NCBI RefSeq assembly: GCF_001316105.1
Contig: NZ_BBCP01000004.1
Coordinates: forward strand, 1-64,000
Length of the DNA: 64,000 nucleotides
Reading direction: 5' to 3'
Origin: Thermogymnomonas acidicola JCM 13583
GTDB lineage: Archaea; Thermoplasmatota; Thermoplasmata; Thermoplasmatales; Thermoplasmataceae
How positions within the stretch are numbered: position 1 is the stretch's first letter; the number at the start of each line of letters is the position of its first letter. The position numbers and the translations under genes were made by a program. Below are positions 51,748 to 60,460 of this stretch, one piece after another. The notes beneath the pieces were generated by a model. The model did not search any database and was not told the DNA's origin. It saw only the letters and a program-made list of their open reading frames with translations.

Positions 51748-52137
51748 CTACTGCTGCAGCAGCCTCTGCTTTGCCTTCTCCTGTGCGTAGCCCAGCTCCT
51801 CAACGCTCCTAATGCCCCCCCCGCTCCTGTACAGGAACTCCCACAGGTACGTGTCCGCGTGCACGCCCAGGCTCACGAATAGCCTCTCGAACTCAACCCT
51901 CATCTGCCTCCCCCCCCTCCTGTCAAAGTCGGTGAGGATTATGACCTCCCTGAACTCCTTGGCGACCTCCTCTGTGAAGGCCACCAGGCTGTTGCCGCTG
52001 TTCATGGTTATTATCTCTCCCCTGAAGTCGAGGCGCCTCAGCATGTTCACGTCGTTCCTGCCCTCAACAATGATAGGCACCCTTAAGTTCTTGGCCCTGT
52101 ACTTCTCAAGAACCTTGAGTATCCTGGGCTCCCGCAT
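51748..52137 (-). CDS. Archaeal Toprim domain protein (UPF0292-like)
   Basis: Intact 129-residue frame. Toprim motifs: the Glu in VPIIVEGRNDVNMLRRL and the D-x-D in IILTDFDRRG. Small stand-alone Toprim proteins of this kind are predicted nucleases or nucleotidyl-transferases related to RNase M5 / primase folds. The exact role is unknown. It lies 43 bp upstream of rnz on the same strand, which may hint at RNA processing. Confidence 0.82.
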   Translation of the reverse strand: MREPRILKVLEKYRAKNLRVPIIVEGRNDVNMLRRLDFRGEIITMNSGNSLVAFTEEVAKEFREVIILTDFDRRGGRQMRVEFERLFVSLGVHADTYLWEFLYRSGGGIRSVEELGYAQEKAKQRLLQQ

Positions 52138-52249
52138 CTCATGCGATCAGGGCAATGGAAGGCAATAAACTTTTTCAGGTGTGTGATGCTTCTCCCCCCC
52201 TGATATTGCGATGCAGAAATAAAAATAATAAAAATAGTTTCAGATTGGG

Positions 52250-52705
52250 TCAATTGCCAGACTTGTCACCTGTCCGCAGGTGCATCAATGAATATTCTAC
52301 TAGGTTGTTAATTGTTGAGCCAGGTGGCACATCGTTGAAGTCTATGATACCCGAAACATCATTTGTTGGTTTTATCTCATACTCCTCAATGGTGTGATAG
52401 ATCAGGTTTGCAAGGCCTTTGACCTGGATCAGACCGGATACGTTAACGGGTGCGCCTGTGGGGGGGAAATTCATAGCCACACCCATATCCGTGGTCTGTC
52501 TGGTCAGGCATGGTGGGATTACTGTAACAAAAAACCATTGTCTGCACGGGTCAGGTCGTAATATTCAGGGGGCGTTACTGCATTGGCCGGGTGAAAATAG
52601 GGATTTATTGCAACTCCCGAAGTAAGAAGTATAGTTACAAGAACAAGAACGGTGAGCCCGGCTCTAAGGAGCAGAATGACACTTCCTTCCTGTATATTTC
52701 AGTAA
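52250..52705 (-). CDS. Predicted secreted or membrane-anchored protein, unknown (frame broken)
   Basis: Joined frames give about 150 residues. A hydrophobic N-terminus (LLLRAGLTVLVLVTILLTSG) is followed by a polar domain with NPYFHPANAVTPPEYYDLTR, FFVTVIPPCLTRQTTDMGVA and a last part with GSTINNLVEYSLMHLRTGD. No standard start codon is in frame near 52700, so the 5' end is uncertain. A GAAATATAC element lies there. Somewhat AT-rich. Family not recognised. Could be decayed. Confidence 0.45.
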
Positions 52706-52760
52706 GGTAAAAGAGGAGTATCACACATAAGATCTTTCAAGAATTATGTAAAGAAAGTTT

Positions 52761-52787
52761 AATATAAATTGCCCTATTGGGCCAGCC
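52761..52787 (+). promoter_or_regulatory. TATA box of ybjQ-like gene
   Basis: TTTAATATAAATT around 52758-52770 is centred about 24 bp before ATG 52788, indicating a leaderless transcript. Confidence 0.55.
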
Positions 52788-53156
52788 ATGGCGGAGATAA
52801 CTGCTGTCACTTCCGACTACGTGCCCGGCAAGAAGATCGTCAAGGTCATCGGCACGGTCTGGGGGGGCATAACAGTGAGGAGCAGGGGGGGGCTCGGCGG
52901 CAACATTATGGCGAGCCTGAGGAGCCTGGCTGGCGGGGGGGAGATAAACGAGTACGTGAAGATGCTAAACGATGCCAGGAGCGTCGCTGTGCAGAGGCTC
53001 ATGGACAGAGCGTCTTCGATGGGCGCGAATGCGGTGATATCGCTGCGCTTCGATTCCTCCGATATAGCGCAGGTCATGACGGAAATAGTTGCATACGGGA
53101 CTGCAGTTGTAGTGGAGGACGGCTCCAGCGACGCAACCTACGTGAAGCTGGACTAG
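52788..53156 (+). CDS. YbjQ/DUF74 family protein
   Basis: Intact 122-residue frame: ITAVTSDYVPGKKIVKVIGT and VWGGITVRS at the N-terminus, a loop with Gly-rich runs, then ARSVAVQRLMDRASSMGANA and VISLRFDSSDI, the YbjQ pattern. These form pentameric beta-barrels with a suggested metal or ligand pore. Function unproven. Its TAG overlaps the lhr TAG on the opposite strand (shared CTAG). Confidence 0.85.
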   Translation: MAEITAVTSDYVPGKKIVKVIGTVWGGITVRSRGGLGGNIMASLRSLAGGGEINEYVKMLNDARSVAVQRLMDRASSMGANAVISLRFDSSDIAQVMTEIVAYGTAVVVEDGSSDATYVKLD

Positions 53157-55890
53157 TCCCAGAAGCGCCTGTTGCGGGCGTAGTCCACCTCGGCGTTCAG
53201 GATGGCGCGGAGGAGGTCCTCCTCCGATGCGTAGGTAACCTCAAGGAGCCTTGATGCGGTCTCAGGGCCTATTCCCCCCCTGGCTGCCAGAACGATGAGT
53301 GCATCCGTGCCCCCCCTCTCGCGCACTATGTGCGCGTTCTTCACGAGCCTCCTCCTCTCCCTCTCACTTAACTTCGAGAAGTCCCTGTACCCGTTCTCCG
53401 CCTCGAATGGCGAGAGGGCGGCGACCAGGGAGCTGCCGCAGGAGGGGCACCTGACGGATTTCACGTCCCTCACTTTCACGGTCCTCACGTTGCCGCACAC
53501 GGTGCAGACGAGCCTCATCTCCTCGTTCAGGAGCCTGTTCTTCACAGTCTCCAGGATTGCCCTTGTGGGCTTGAGCGGCGCAACCCTCTCCATGTAGTGG
53601 GAGAGGAAGACGTCCGACGAGCCTGCGGCCCACTGACATGCCTGACCCTGATCCGGCCTGACCTGAGGCCCTGTATGAAGCCATGAGGCCGGCATGTCCA
53701 TGTAGTCGTGCACGAGTTTTCTCACCGAGTCGGTATAGAGTGGCGTGTCCAGGTAGGCCTCTATGATCTTCTCCAGCCTCACCCTGCTTATGTCGGCATC
53801 CCGCGAGATCACGCCGAACTTCCTGGCCTCGTAGAGGAAGACACTGGAGAAGAACCTCGAGCGCCTGGCCACTGACCTCACGTGGGCCTCAACGTTCTCT
53901 GGCTCCACCGACCTGATCACCCTCTCCACGTCCTCCGGCCTGAACCTCCTGGACACACGGAAGTAGATGTGGTATGGCGAGTAGTCCATCTCCACACTCT
54001 CACCGGTGACCTGCGTGAAGATGCTGGACAGGATCTCGGCCAGGGCAAAGTTTCCCCCTGGTCCCGAGGAGCACCTGCACTATGATCTCCGGGCCCCCCC
54101 TGACCTCTATGAGTACCTCGTCCAGGGTGGCCAGGCTGCCGGAATACCATTCCTCGAGGCGCTGCCTCGATTCCGGGTCCACAGCGTCCTCTATGTGCCT
54201 TGCCTTCCTGTTCTCCGAAACCCTCCTGACAACGTCAGGGAGCACAGGTATGTCTTCCCCCCCGGACCACTTGGGTGCAAGCGCGGCGGTGGGGGAACCT
54301 CTCCACAAGTATGCGGTCTTCGTCGACCCTCACGGTCCTCCATGTCTCGCCGCGCATGACGAAGTATGTCCCGGGCTCGATCTCGCTCACCACATACCTC
54401 TCGTCAAGTGTGCCAACGAACCTGTTGGACCCTATGTCGATTACCCTGTAGTTCTTCTCGCTGGGTATCATGCTGATGTTCTCTATGAAGTAGGTGAGGT
54501 TTCCCCCCCTGCCCCCCCTCGAGACGGACTCACCGTCGAACCTCAGCTTGCCCGTGGAGGAGAGGAATTTCACAACATCCAGGAATTGCTCCTCGGTCAT
54601 GTTCCTGAACGGGTACGCCCTCCTGAAGAGTGAGAAGAGGTGTGTCCAGTGGTCGCGCCCGAGCACCCTGATCTCCGATATGAGCTGGTTGGCCAGCGTG
54701 GCCATCGAGTTCTCCATGATCCTTATGTCCTCCGTGTGGCCGGTGAAGGCGTACCCTATTATGGCGGCTGCCTCCTCCAGTTCCACCACGTCGGAACAGA
54801 CAACGTAGCCTTTAGATACCCTGGTTATCCAGTGCCCTGACCTCCCAACCCTCTGGACGAGCTTGTTTATCTGCCTGGGCGAGTTGAACTGCAGCACAAG
54901 GTCCGCGGTGCCTATGTCTATCCCGAGCTCCAGGGAAGAGGTGCATATCAGGGCTTTGAGCCTGCCCTCCTTGAAGTCCTGCTCCGCTCTCTCCCTTGAC
55001 TCCCTTGAGAGCGACCCGTGGTGGACAGATACAGGCGGGTCGCCCAGGAGCAGGCGCAGCCTGAAGGCCATGTCCTCGGCCACGCTCCTTGTGTTCGTGA
55101 ACACCAGGGTGCCCCTGTGCTTCTCGATCAGCTCCCAGATGAGGAGGATTGCGCCTGCATACTGCTCGTCGCAGCCCATCTTCTCCGCGACCTCCCTGGG
55201 GGGCCTTCGGCGGAACGATGGCCCTTATGTCCAGCCTCTTCGATACCGGGCTCTGGACAATCCGGGCACCCCCCCTGACCGGGTCCAGGTAATGGGCGAG
55301 ATCTCCAGGGTTGCCCACTGTGGCCGAGAGGCCGATCCTCTGGTAGTCACCTGCCACCTCTCTGAGCCTCTCCATGACCAGGGCGAACTGAGCGCCCCCC
55401 CTCTCGTTCTGGGCCATCTCGTGCAGTTCATCGACAATGAGACACCTCACCCTGGAAACGATCTCCCTCAGGCCCCCCCTGCTGGACAGCATTATCTGAA
55501 GCGATTCCGGAGTGGTGATCAGGATGTCCGCCGGTTCCTGGCTATCTCCCGCCTGTCAGCCTCTGTTATGTCGCTGTGCCTCACCTGCACCCTGAGGCCC
55601 AGGTCTGTTGCATAGCCCGTTATCCTCTGCATGAGGTCCCTGTTCAGTGCCCTCAGGGGCGTCACGTATATGACTTGCACCGGTTCTCCCGGTTGCTCCA
55701 GGATCCTCTGCAGCACAGGCACAAGGGCGGCCTCGGTCTTTCCAGATCCTGTGGGCGAGAGGATGAGGGCGTTCTCGCCGGAGAGTATAACAGGGAAAAC
55801 ATCCCTCTGAAGCTCCGTCAGCTCGCTTATGCCCCCCCTCCTTGCCAGTGTCTCGAGGATCCTCGAATCGATGGATATCAAGGCCACCAA
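53153..55890 (-). CDS. lhr: Large helicase-related protein Lhr (frame broken)
   Basis: Archaeal superfamily 2 DNA helicase of about 912 residues. P-loop ILSPTGSGKTEAALVP, VIYVTPLRALNRDL, DELH box CLIVDELHEMAQ, LSATVGNP, ICTSSLELGIDIG and QRVGRSGHW. C-terminal winged-helix and Lhr-specific domain, with a zinc-ribbon-like CTVCGNVRTV...CPSCGSS near the end. Breaks at about 55535, 55475, 55200, 54295 and 54055. Roles in replication-coupled repair are known in other archaea. A 27-residue acidic gene lies 61 bp upstream on the same strand. Confidence 0.93.
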
Positions 55891-55951
55891 AACCTCAAAA
55901 AGTATACATTTTTTCTAATCGAACACCTTTCGCGTTCACCATGAAGGTTGA

Positions 55952-56035
55952 TCAGAAGTCATCGTCGTCGTCTTCGTCGTCGTAGTCGTCGTCATCGTCG
56001 TAGTCCCTTCTCTTTGAGTATGTGACCAACTTCAC
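55952..56035 (-). CDS. Asp-rich 27-residue micro-protein
   Basis: GTG 56035 to TGA 55952 encodes a basic, aromatic start (VKLVTYSKRRDY) followed by a tail of Asp with single Tyr and Glu interruptions, ending in Phe. It is not in any homopolymer run. TATAAATATG at 56061-56070 (minus strand) is about 30 bp upstream, as expected for a leaderless gene. The mixed use of GAC and GAT argues against a simple triplet expansion. No known family. Could be a short nucleic-acid-mimic or a chaperone-like tail. It may be co-transcribed with lhr. Confidence 0.5.
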   Translation of the reverse strand: MKLVTYSKRRDYDDDDDYDDEDDDDDF

Positions 56036-56134
56036 ACCTCCGCAATCCGAAGGGAGAACCCATATTTATACTTTTCAAGGGCGCCCTGGAGGCCATCAAA
56101 GCTCTAATATATGCGGTAACGGTACGGGAATGGC

Positions 56135-56296
56135 ATGGCGGAGAACCTGGCTAAGGTGGAGATCTCAAAGGACGGTGAGATATACTACGCGAAAATCATA
56201 CTGCCCAACGGTGACGTTGTAACGCTTGAAAACGAGGACTTCGAGGAGGTTCTCGAACAGATAGCCAACGACCTGCAGGACAGGTACGGCTCCTGA
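56135..56296 (+). CDS. Small acidic protein, 53 aa
   Basis: ATG 56135 to TGA 56296. MAENLAKVEISKDGEIYYAK then a strand with a PNGDVV turn and an acidic helix (ENEDFEEVLEQIANDLQ). It looks like a complete beta-beta-beta-alpha mini-domain. TAATAT at 56105-56110 is 25 bp before the ATG (leaderless). Frame intact. Family unrecognised. It is followed after 7 bp by tRNA-Ser on the same strand. Confidence 0.65.
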   Translation: MAENLAKVEISKDGEIYYAKIILPNGDVVTLENEDFEEVLEQIANDLQDRYGS

Positions 56297-56303
56297 GGCA
56301 TCT

Positions 56304-56388
56304 GCGGGGGGGATGGCCCAGAGGTACGGCGGCAGCCTGCTAAGCTGTTTCTCGTATGAGAGCGTGGGTTCGAATCCCACTCCCCGCG
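56304..56388 (+). tRNA. tRNA-Ser (GCT), with apparent three extra G in the acceptor stem
   Basis: Class II tRNA: D arm GCCCAGAGGTACGGC, anticodon stem GCAGC/GCTGT around CTGCTAA (anticodon GCT), long variable arm TTCTCGTATGAGAGC, T arm GTGGGTTCGAATCCCAC, acceptor 3' side TCCCCGC. The 5' side must be GCGGGGA, four G, but the sequence shows seven (56306-56312). The tRNA would be non-functional as written, so the run is almost certainly overcounted. Confidence 0.92.
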
Positions 56389-56462
56389 CTTTAATTTTCA
56401 GCATGCGTTGAGGCCTGGTGTTTCCTGGCGCTTTCGCCTGTAGCCTGTGGACTGGAACATGC

Positions 56463-56819
56463 TCATGGCGGAGGTGCCTGGGCAGGGGGCTTCCACACCA
56501 CGGTCATGATGCCGCCGATGATGCTCACCACCAGGCCCATTATGTAGCCACCGGAGGTACCGAGCCAGCTGAGAAAGCCGAAGAGCATTATCAGGCCCCC
56601 CCCGAGTAGCCTGTGCCTCTCCGGGTACCTGAGGGCAAGGAGGCCGAGGGCAATAATGACCACCCCCCCAACGGCCGTGCCGGCCAGTACCAGTGACAGG
56701 CCAGCCGTCTTATGGAGTATCCCTGTTATAACGTAGACGAGGTAGAGGCCCACTGCCACCACTATCACACCGCCTGCCACAGCGGTGACCGCTGAGTCCA
56801 CAGGCCTGCTCTGCTGCAC
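56463..56819 (-). CDS. Four-helix membrane protein, unknown
   Basis: Intact 118-residue frame with four hydrophobic segments: AVAGGVIVVAVGLYLVYVIT, AGLSLVLAGTAVGGVVIIALG, GGLIMLFGFLSWLG and IMGLVVSIIGGIMTVVW. A short basic loop (RYPERHR) and a Pro-rich C-terminus (KPPAQAPPP) complete it. Resembles small archaeal DUF6114-like membrane proteins, but assignment is tentative. Confidence 0.7.
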   Translation of the reverse strand: MQQSRPVDSAVTAVAGGVIVVAVGLYLVYVITGILHKTAGLSLVLAGTAVGGVVIIALGLLALRYPERHRLLGGGLIMLFGFLSWLGTSGGYIMGLVVSIIGGIMTVVWKPPAQAPPP

Positions 56820-56919
56820 CCGTGGTCATGGGGGGGATATGGTAAATCTACTTTTCCCAGTCCTGTACACTCCCCTTGCAGCAGCCCGGGCACATGCTGA
56901 AGGGGGGGAGGCGAGGTGT

Positions 56920-57641
56920 CTATTGCAGCGTGATCGTCCTGGAGACAAAGGACTGTGGTGCTGTGAACTCTATCTGTGCCGAGGCGCCGGTCTCAGGAGT
57001 CACCTGACCCTCCACAGAGGCTCCCTGGGATATGTTGGTGCCGAAGGTGTTGGTCACGTTCAGTATTATCGCCGCCTGGTCGTCGGGTGAGAGCACAGGG
57101 TACTTCGATGTCATGGAGCTGCTCGGATCCTTTATCACTATGACACCGAACGATGTTGGGTTGTTGTGCGACCTGCCCAGCTCCGACCACACGGAGAGGC
57201 CGAAGAGGTTATCCGACCCCCCCGTTGAGGATATGTCAGCGAATATGCTCTGGTTGTAGACCAGTATGGCGGTGGTCCCGTCTATCGTCAGGGTTAGGGT
57301 GACGTTGGCAAGGTTGACAGGTGACCCCCCCCGGAGTTTGTTGTCACTATGATGGCAAGGTAGGTTATGCCGCCGCTCTCGGGCGGGTTCGCATAGTCGT
57401 AGCCCAGCACCTCAGTTGTGGCTATGCCGCTGGACACCTGCTGTATCGTGTTGGAGCCAGTGGACGTGGCCTTCTGCTGCAGTATGCCGGCAGTGTGTAT
57501 CAGCACAGAGGCCGCCACAGCAGCCACAAGCACCATGGCTATGAACACTATCAGGACGCCTATCCCGGTCTCGGAACGGTCCTCCTCCCTGAGGGAGAAC
57601 GCCTTCCGGATCAGCCTCCTGACCATTCTGAAACTGTTCAT
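56920..57641 (-). CDS. Archaellin / type IV pilin-like surface filament protein (frame broken)
   Basis: About 240 residues. N-terminal [20 protein letters not shown] is an archaellin class III signal: charged leader, then Gly and a long hydrophobic helix ([16 protein letters not shown]). A polar, Thr/Ser/Asn-rich beta domain follows, with [17 protein letters not shown], then [15 protein letters not shown] and a C-terminus ending ISRTITLQ-like. N-glycosylation sequons (NVT, NIS) are present. Break at a C8 run near 57333 and one at 57222. No other archaellum genes adjacent. TATA near 57695-57706. Confidence 0.78.
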
Positions 57642-57848
57642 CTTCCTTTACCTCGCAGGTCTTTCTGTAAGTCCTTGTGTATATTCACTGGCAAGTATTT
57701 AAACGGGCCAGCGTATGGTATGCGAAATTTTTCACGGGCGCACCCATAGCCAGCGGGCCCTGCGCAACAGCACCTCACACATACATATGAAGGTGACAAC
57801 CAGTCTGCAAAAAACCGTTTTGAATGCTCCCGGGCATAGACAATTACC

Positions 57849-58718
57849 ATGCTGACCAGTGAGGATAAGAAGTTCATAGTGGAGAGTGTCAGGAAGGGGG
57901 GGTACCGGGTCGTGGATCTGGCGAAGATGTTCAACGTCACGCCCAGGAGGATACAGCAGATACTGAAGGAAGACCTCTCGGGCGACAGGCCCCCAGAGGA
58001 GGTCCTCGAAGCTGAGCGAGGAGGACGCGCGTGAGATAGACGAACTCTGGAACAACTACAAGATAGGTTCCAGGACGATATTCTACCTGCTCAAGAGCAG
58101 GGGGGGGAGGCGGGTGTCTTACTACCAGGTCTACAACTACATGCGCACCAAGAACATGATAAGGGGGGGGAAGGTACAGAAGGAGAGGGCCGAGAGCGAG
58201 GAGGAGAGGGAGCCACCGCTGTCGACCGTCTACCTTGACTACCACCAGACGTCCATAGACCACCCGTACGCGGTGGCCTGCATCGACCTCTCCACCAGGA
58301 AGATCGTGTCCATGAGGGAGAGCAGGAAGATCACGAAGGAGCTGGTGCAGGAAGTCCTCGCGTCACTCTTCGAGTTTGCGGCGAAGAACGGCCTGAAGGT
58401 GGGCAAGATCATCATGAGGAGCGGCGTACTCACCATCCTCTATGCGGCTACGGAGATACAGAGCTTCATAAAGGCCAACGGTGTGGCCGAGGTGGAGGCG
58501 GACAAGGGGGGGGCAACAGGGTACACCTCTCGCTCTCAAGGCTCTGGCAGAACTACGACAGGTTCAGGTGGGGGGGGTTCAACCACTCTGAGAACTTCCT
58601 TTACTGGTACAACAACAGACCCGTTATAAGCAGGTTCCAGAACCGCGTGACCACGCCAAACGAGATAATATCCAGTTTCCTCTCCTCCAACCAGGAGGAG
58701 GCAGGCCACATGGACTGA
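57849..58718 (+). CDS. Transposase-like HTH/RNase H-fold protein lacking the DDE triad (frame broken)
   Basis: About 288 residues. N-terminal HTH (KGGYRVVDLAKMFNVTPRRI) and a second HTH (LWNNYKIGSRTIFYLLKS), as in IS481-like transposases. A retroviral-integrase-like fold follows: YLDYHQTSIDHPYAVACID and STRKIVSMRESRKITKELV, then WYNNRPVISRFQNRVTTPNE as in the C-terminal WYN-RPH motif. The position of the second Asp (usually RSDNG) reads MRSGVL, and the usual VERF Glu is absent. Catalysis is therefore probably lost. Breaks at 57897, 58010, 58510. No flanking inverted repeats found. Confidence 0.7.
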
Positions 58719-59066
58719 GGAGCGGGCCTCACTGGTCTCCCTTTGCATGTCCTCAGGGAGAGCCGTTGCGGCCCTTCATGCGACAGTTAAGGCGGCAACC
58801 AGGCCGTGGGGGGGCCATCGTTCTGCAGCGTGCCCTGATGACCCCGAGCTTTACAGGCAGGCACTGCGCATTTGGTGCATCCCGAAATGGGAGGGTTGCC
58901 AGGGGGGGTCCGCCCACGTGCAGGTTGCTGAATTGCAGTGATGTGTGTGCCGCTGCACCGCAGGTGGCATTCTCAGTTTCCTGCCCATACGGCAATGCCA
59001 TATTTCCGGCCATGTTTTTAAGCAGCCCCGATATCCACAGGTGTGCGTGGAGGAGAGGTTAAGAGG
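58719..59066. other. Gene-free GC-rich gap
   Basis: About 350 bp. The longest frames on both strands are Cys/Arg-rich without motifs and are probably shadow frames. TTTTTAAG near 59016 may be the cobY promoter. Confidence 0.5.
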
Positions 59067-59614
59067 GTGCCGGATGTGTGCGTCATAATGGCGGGTGGAC
59101 GCGGCACCAGGCTCTCCAACCCTGACAAGGCCCTCATAAGGATAGCGGCCGGACACTACTCGAATGGAAGGTAAGCCACCTCCGCAGGCTGGCACCCGTG
59201 GTCGTCTGCTGCAGCCTGCACGCGGCCCGCACGGTGGCATACTGCATCAGGAAGGGTTACAGGGTCTACCTGGCACCCGGCCGCGGGTACCCGGAAGACC
59301 TGTCACTCCTCCTGAGGCGCCTGAAAGGCCTCTCCGTACTGGTGGTAGGAGTGGACTTATACATCCCCACCGCGGCCCTGGATCTCCTCATATCCTCAGA
59401 GGACGGCGGGGGGAGTGCATAACTGAGGCCACATACAGGGGGGGCAGAACGTGCCCCCCCTGGCACTGTTCTGTAGGGAGAGGAGTGATGGGGGGAGGAG
59501 GGCTATTCAGAGGTCCCCCCCCTGGACACGTTCGACATGGCCAACATAAACACACCTCATGACCTCGAGGAGGCGAGGAGGCTGTGGAGCAGGCACAGGT
59601 CAGGGTACATGTGA
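59067..59614 (+). CDS. cobY: Adenosylcobinamide-phosphate guanylyltransferase CobY (frame broken)
   Basis: Archaeal enzyme that transfers GMP to adenosylcobinamide phosphate, the non-orthologous counterpart of CobU. Nucleotidyl-transferase start VCVIMAGGRGTRLSNPDKAL, then a Rossmann-like domain with RLAPVVVCCSLHAARTV, and a C-terminus DMANINTPHDLEEARRLW typical of MobA/GlmU-like folds. About 182 residues. Breaks at 59152, 59405 and 59445-59515. Start GTG 59067. The end overlaps the convergent cobS gene by 58 bp. Confidence 0.82.
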
Positions 59615-60341
59615 AGGCGTGCGAGGATGAGGAAGGAAACGGCAAAGGATATCCTGCCGATCTCACCCGTAAGGCCAAGGACATCGCCGTTGAAGCCGCC
59701 GAAGGCCCTGTGCAGGAATAGAGATGCTGCGATGGAGGAGGCAACGGCCACCAGGAGCGAGTAGGCGCCCGGCCCTGGGAACAACAGGGCGAGGACCAGC
59801 TGCGGCAGCGTGTTCGCCAGGACAGATGGGGGGGCCCTGCGCCTGTCCAGGGATTCCCTGAAGGACTGACCCATCCCACGGCCGAACGGCCTGCCGTGCA
59901 GAGCGGAGAGCACCATGGAGGACTTCGAGGCCATCTCCGCCAGGAGGAAGGCGAAGAAAGGGAACGGTGTGGAGGAGAAGGCTGACAGGAGGGCACCGTA
60001 GAGTATTACGAAAGTCACGATGCCCCCCCGGTCCCTGTCCTGCCGTCCTTCAGTGCTGCCCTCCTCTCCTCCACAGTACCGGTCTTCATGAGCGCGTCGC
60101 CGCAGTCTATGACGGCATCGGCATGGTGGTATCCGGTAAATATGAGGAGGAGCGCCACAGACAGCGATGATGCTGCAAGCTGGCCAGTGATGGGTGAGAG
60201 GAGCATGGGCAGGGCACCTATGGTGCCCGTGACCAGGGAAACTGCGGAGAAGTAGAGGACGTACGTGTCAGAGAACCGGAAGCTGCCCGCAGGTATCCTT
60301 GTGAGGAAGGAGAGGGCAGAGCGGAAACCATCGAGTGCCAA
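59557..60341 (-). CDS. cobS: Adenosylcobinamide-GDP ribazoletransferase CobS (frame broken)
   Basis: Membrane enzyme joining GDP-cobinamide with the alpha-ribazole lower ligand. About 261 residues and several hydrophobic segments: ALSFLTRIPAG at the start, the DGCGD-like GYHHADAVIDCGDALM motif, GGIVTFVILYGALLSAFSS and GGFNGDVLGLTGEIGR, the CobS C-terminal signature. Break at a C7 run near 60025. The only minus-strand gene of the cobamide cluster, facing cobY. Confidence 0.9.
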
Positions 60342-60460
60342 TGAGACCTTGATCGTTGACCACTAAAAAATGCTTCATTCCCCAATTTACAGACGCATGG
60401 CACGGCCAGGAGCAGGGATCGCAGGCAGTGAGCAGGGCAACCATTTTATCGTGGCCAGCG

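Noticed and set aside
58751-59240. Cys/Arg-rich frames in the gap before cobY
   Set aside because: Competing frames on both strands, no conserved motif, and one overlaps the recognisable cobY start.
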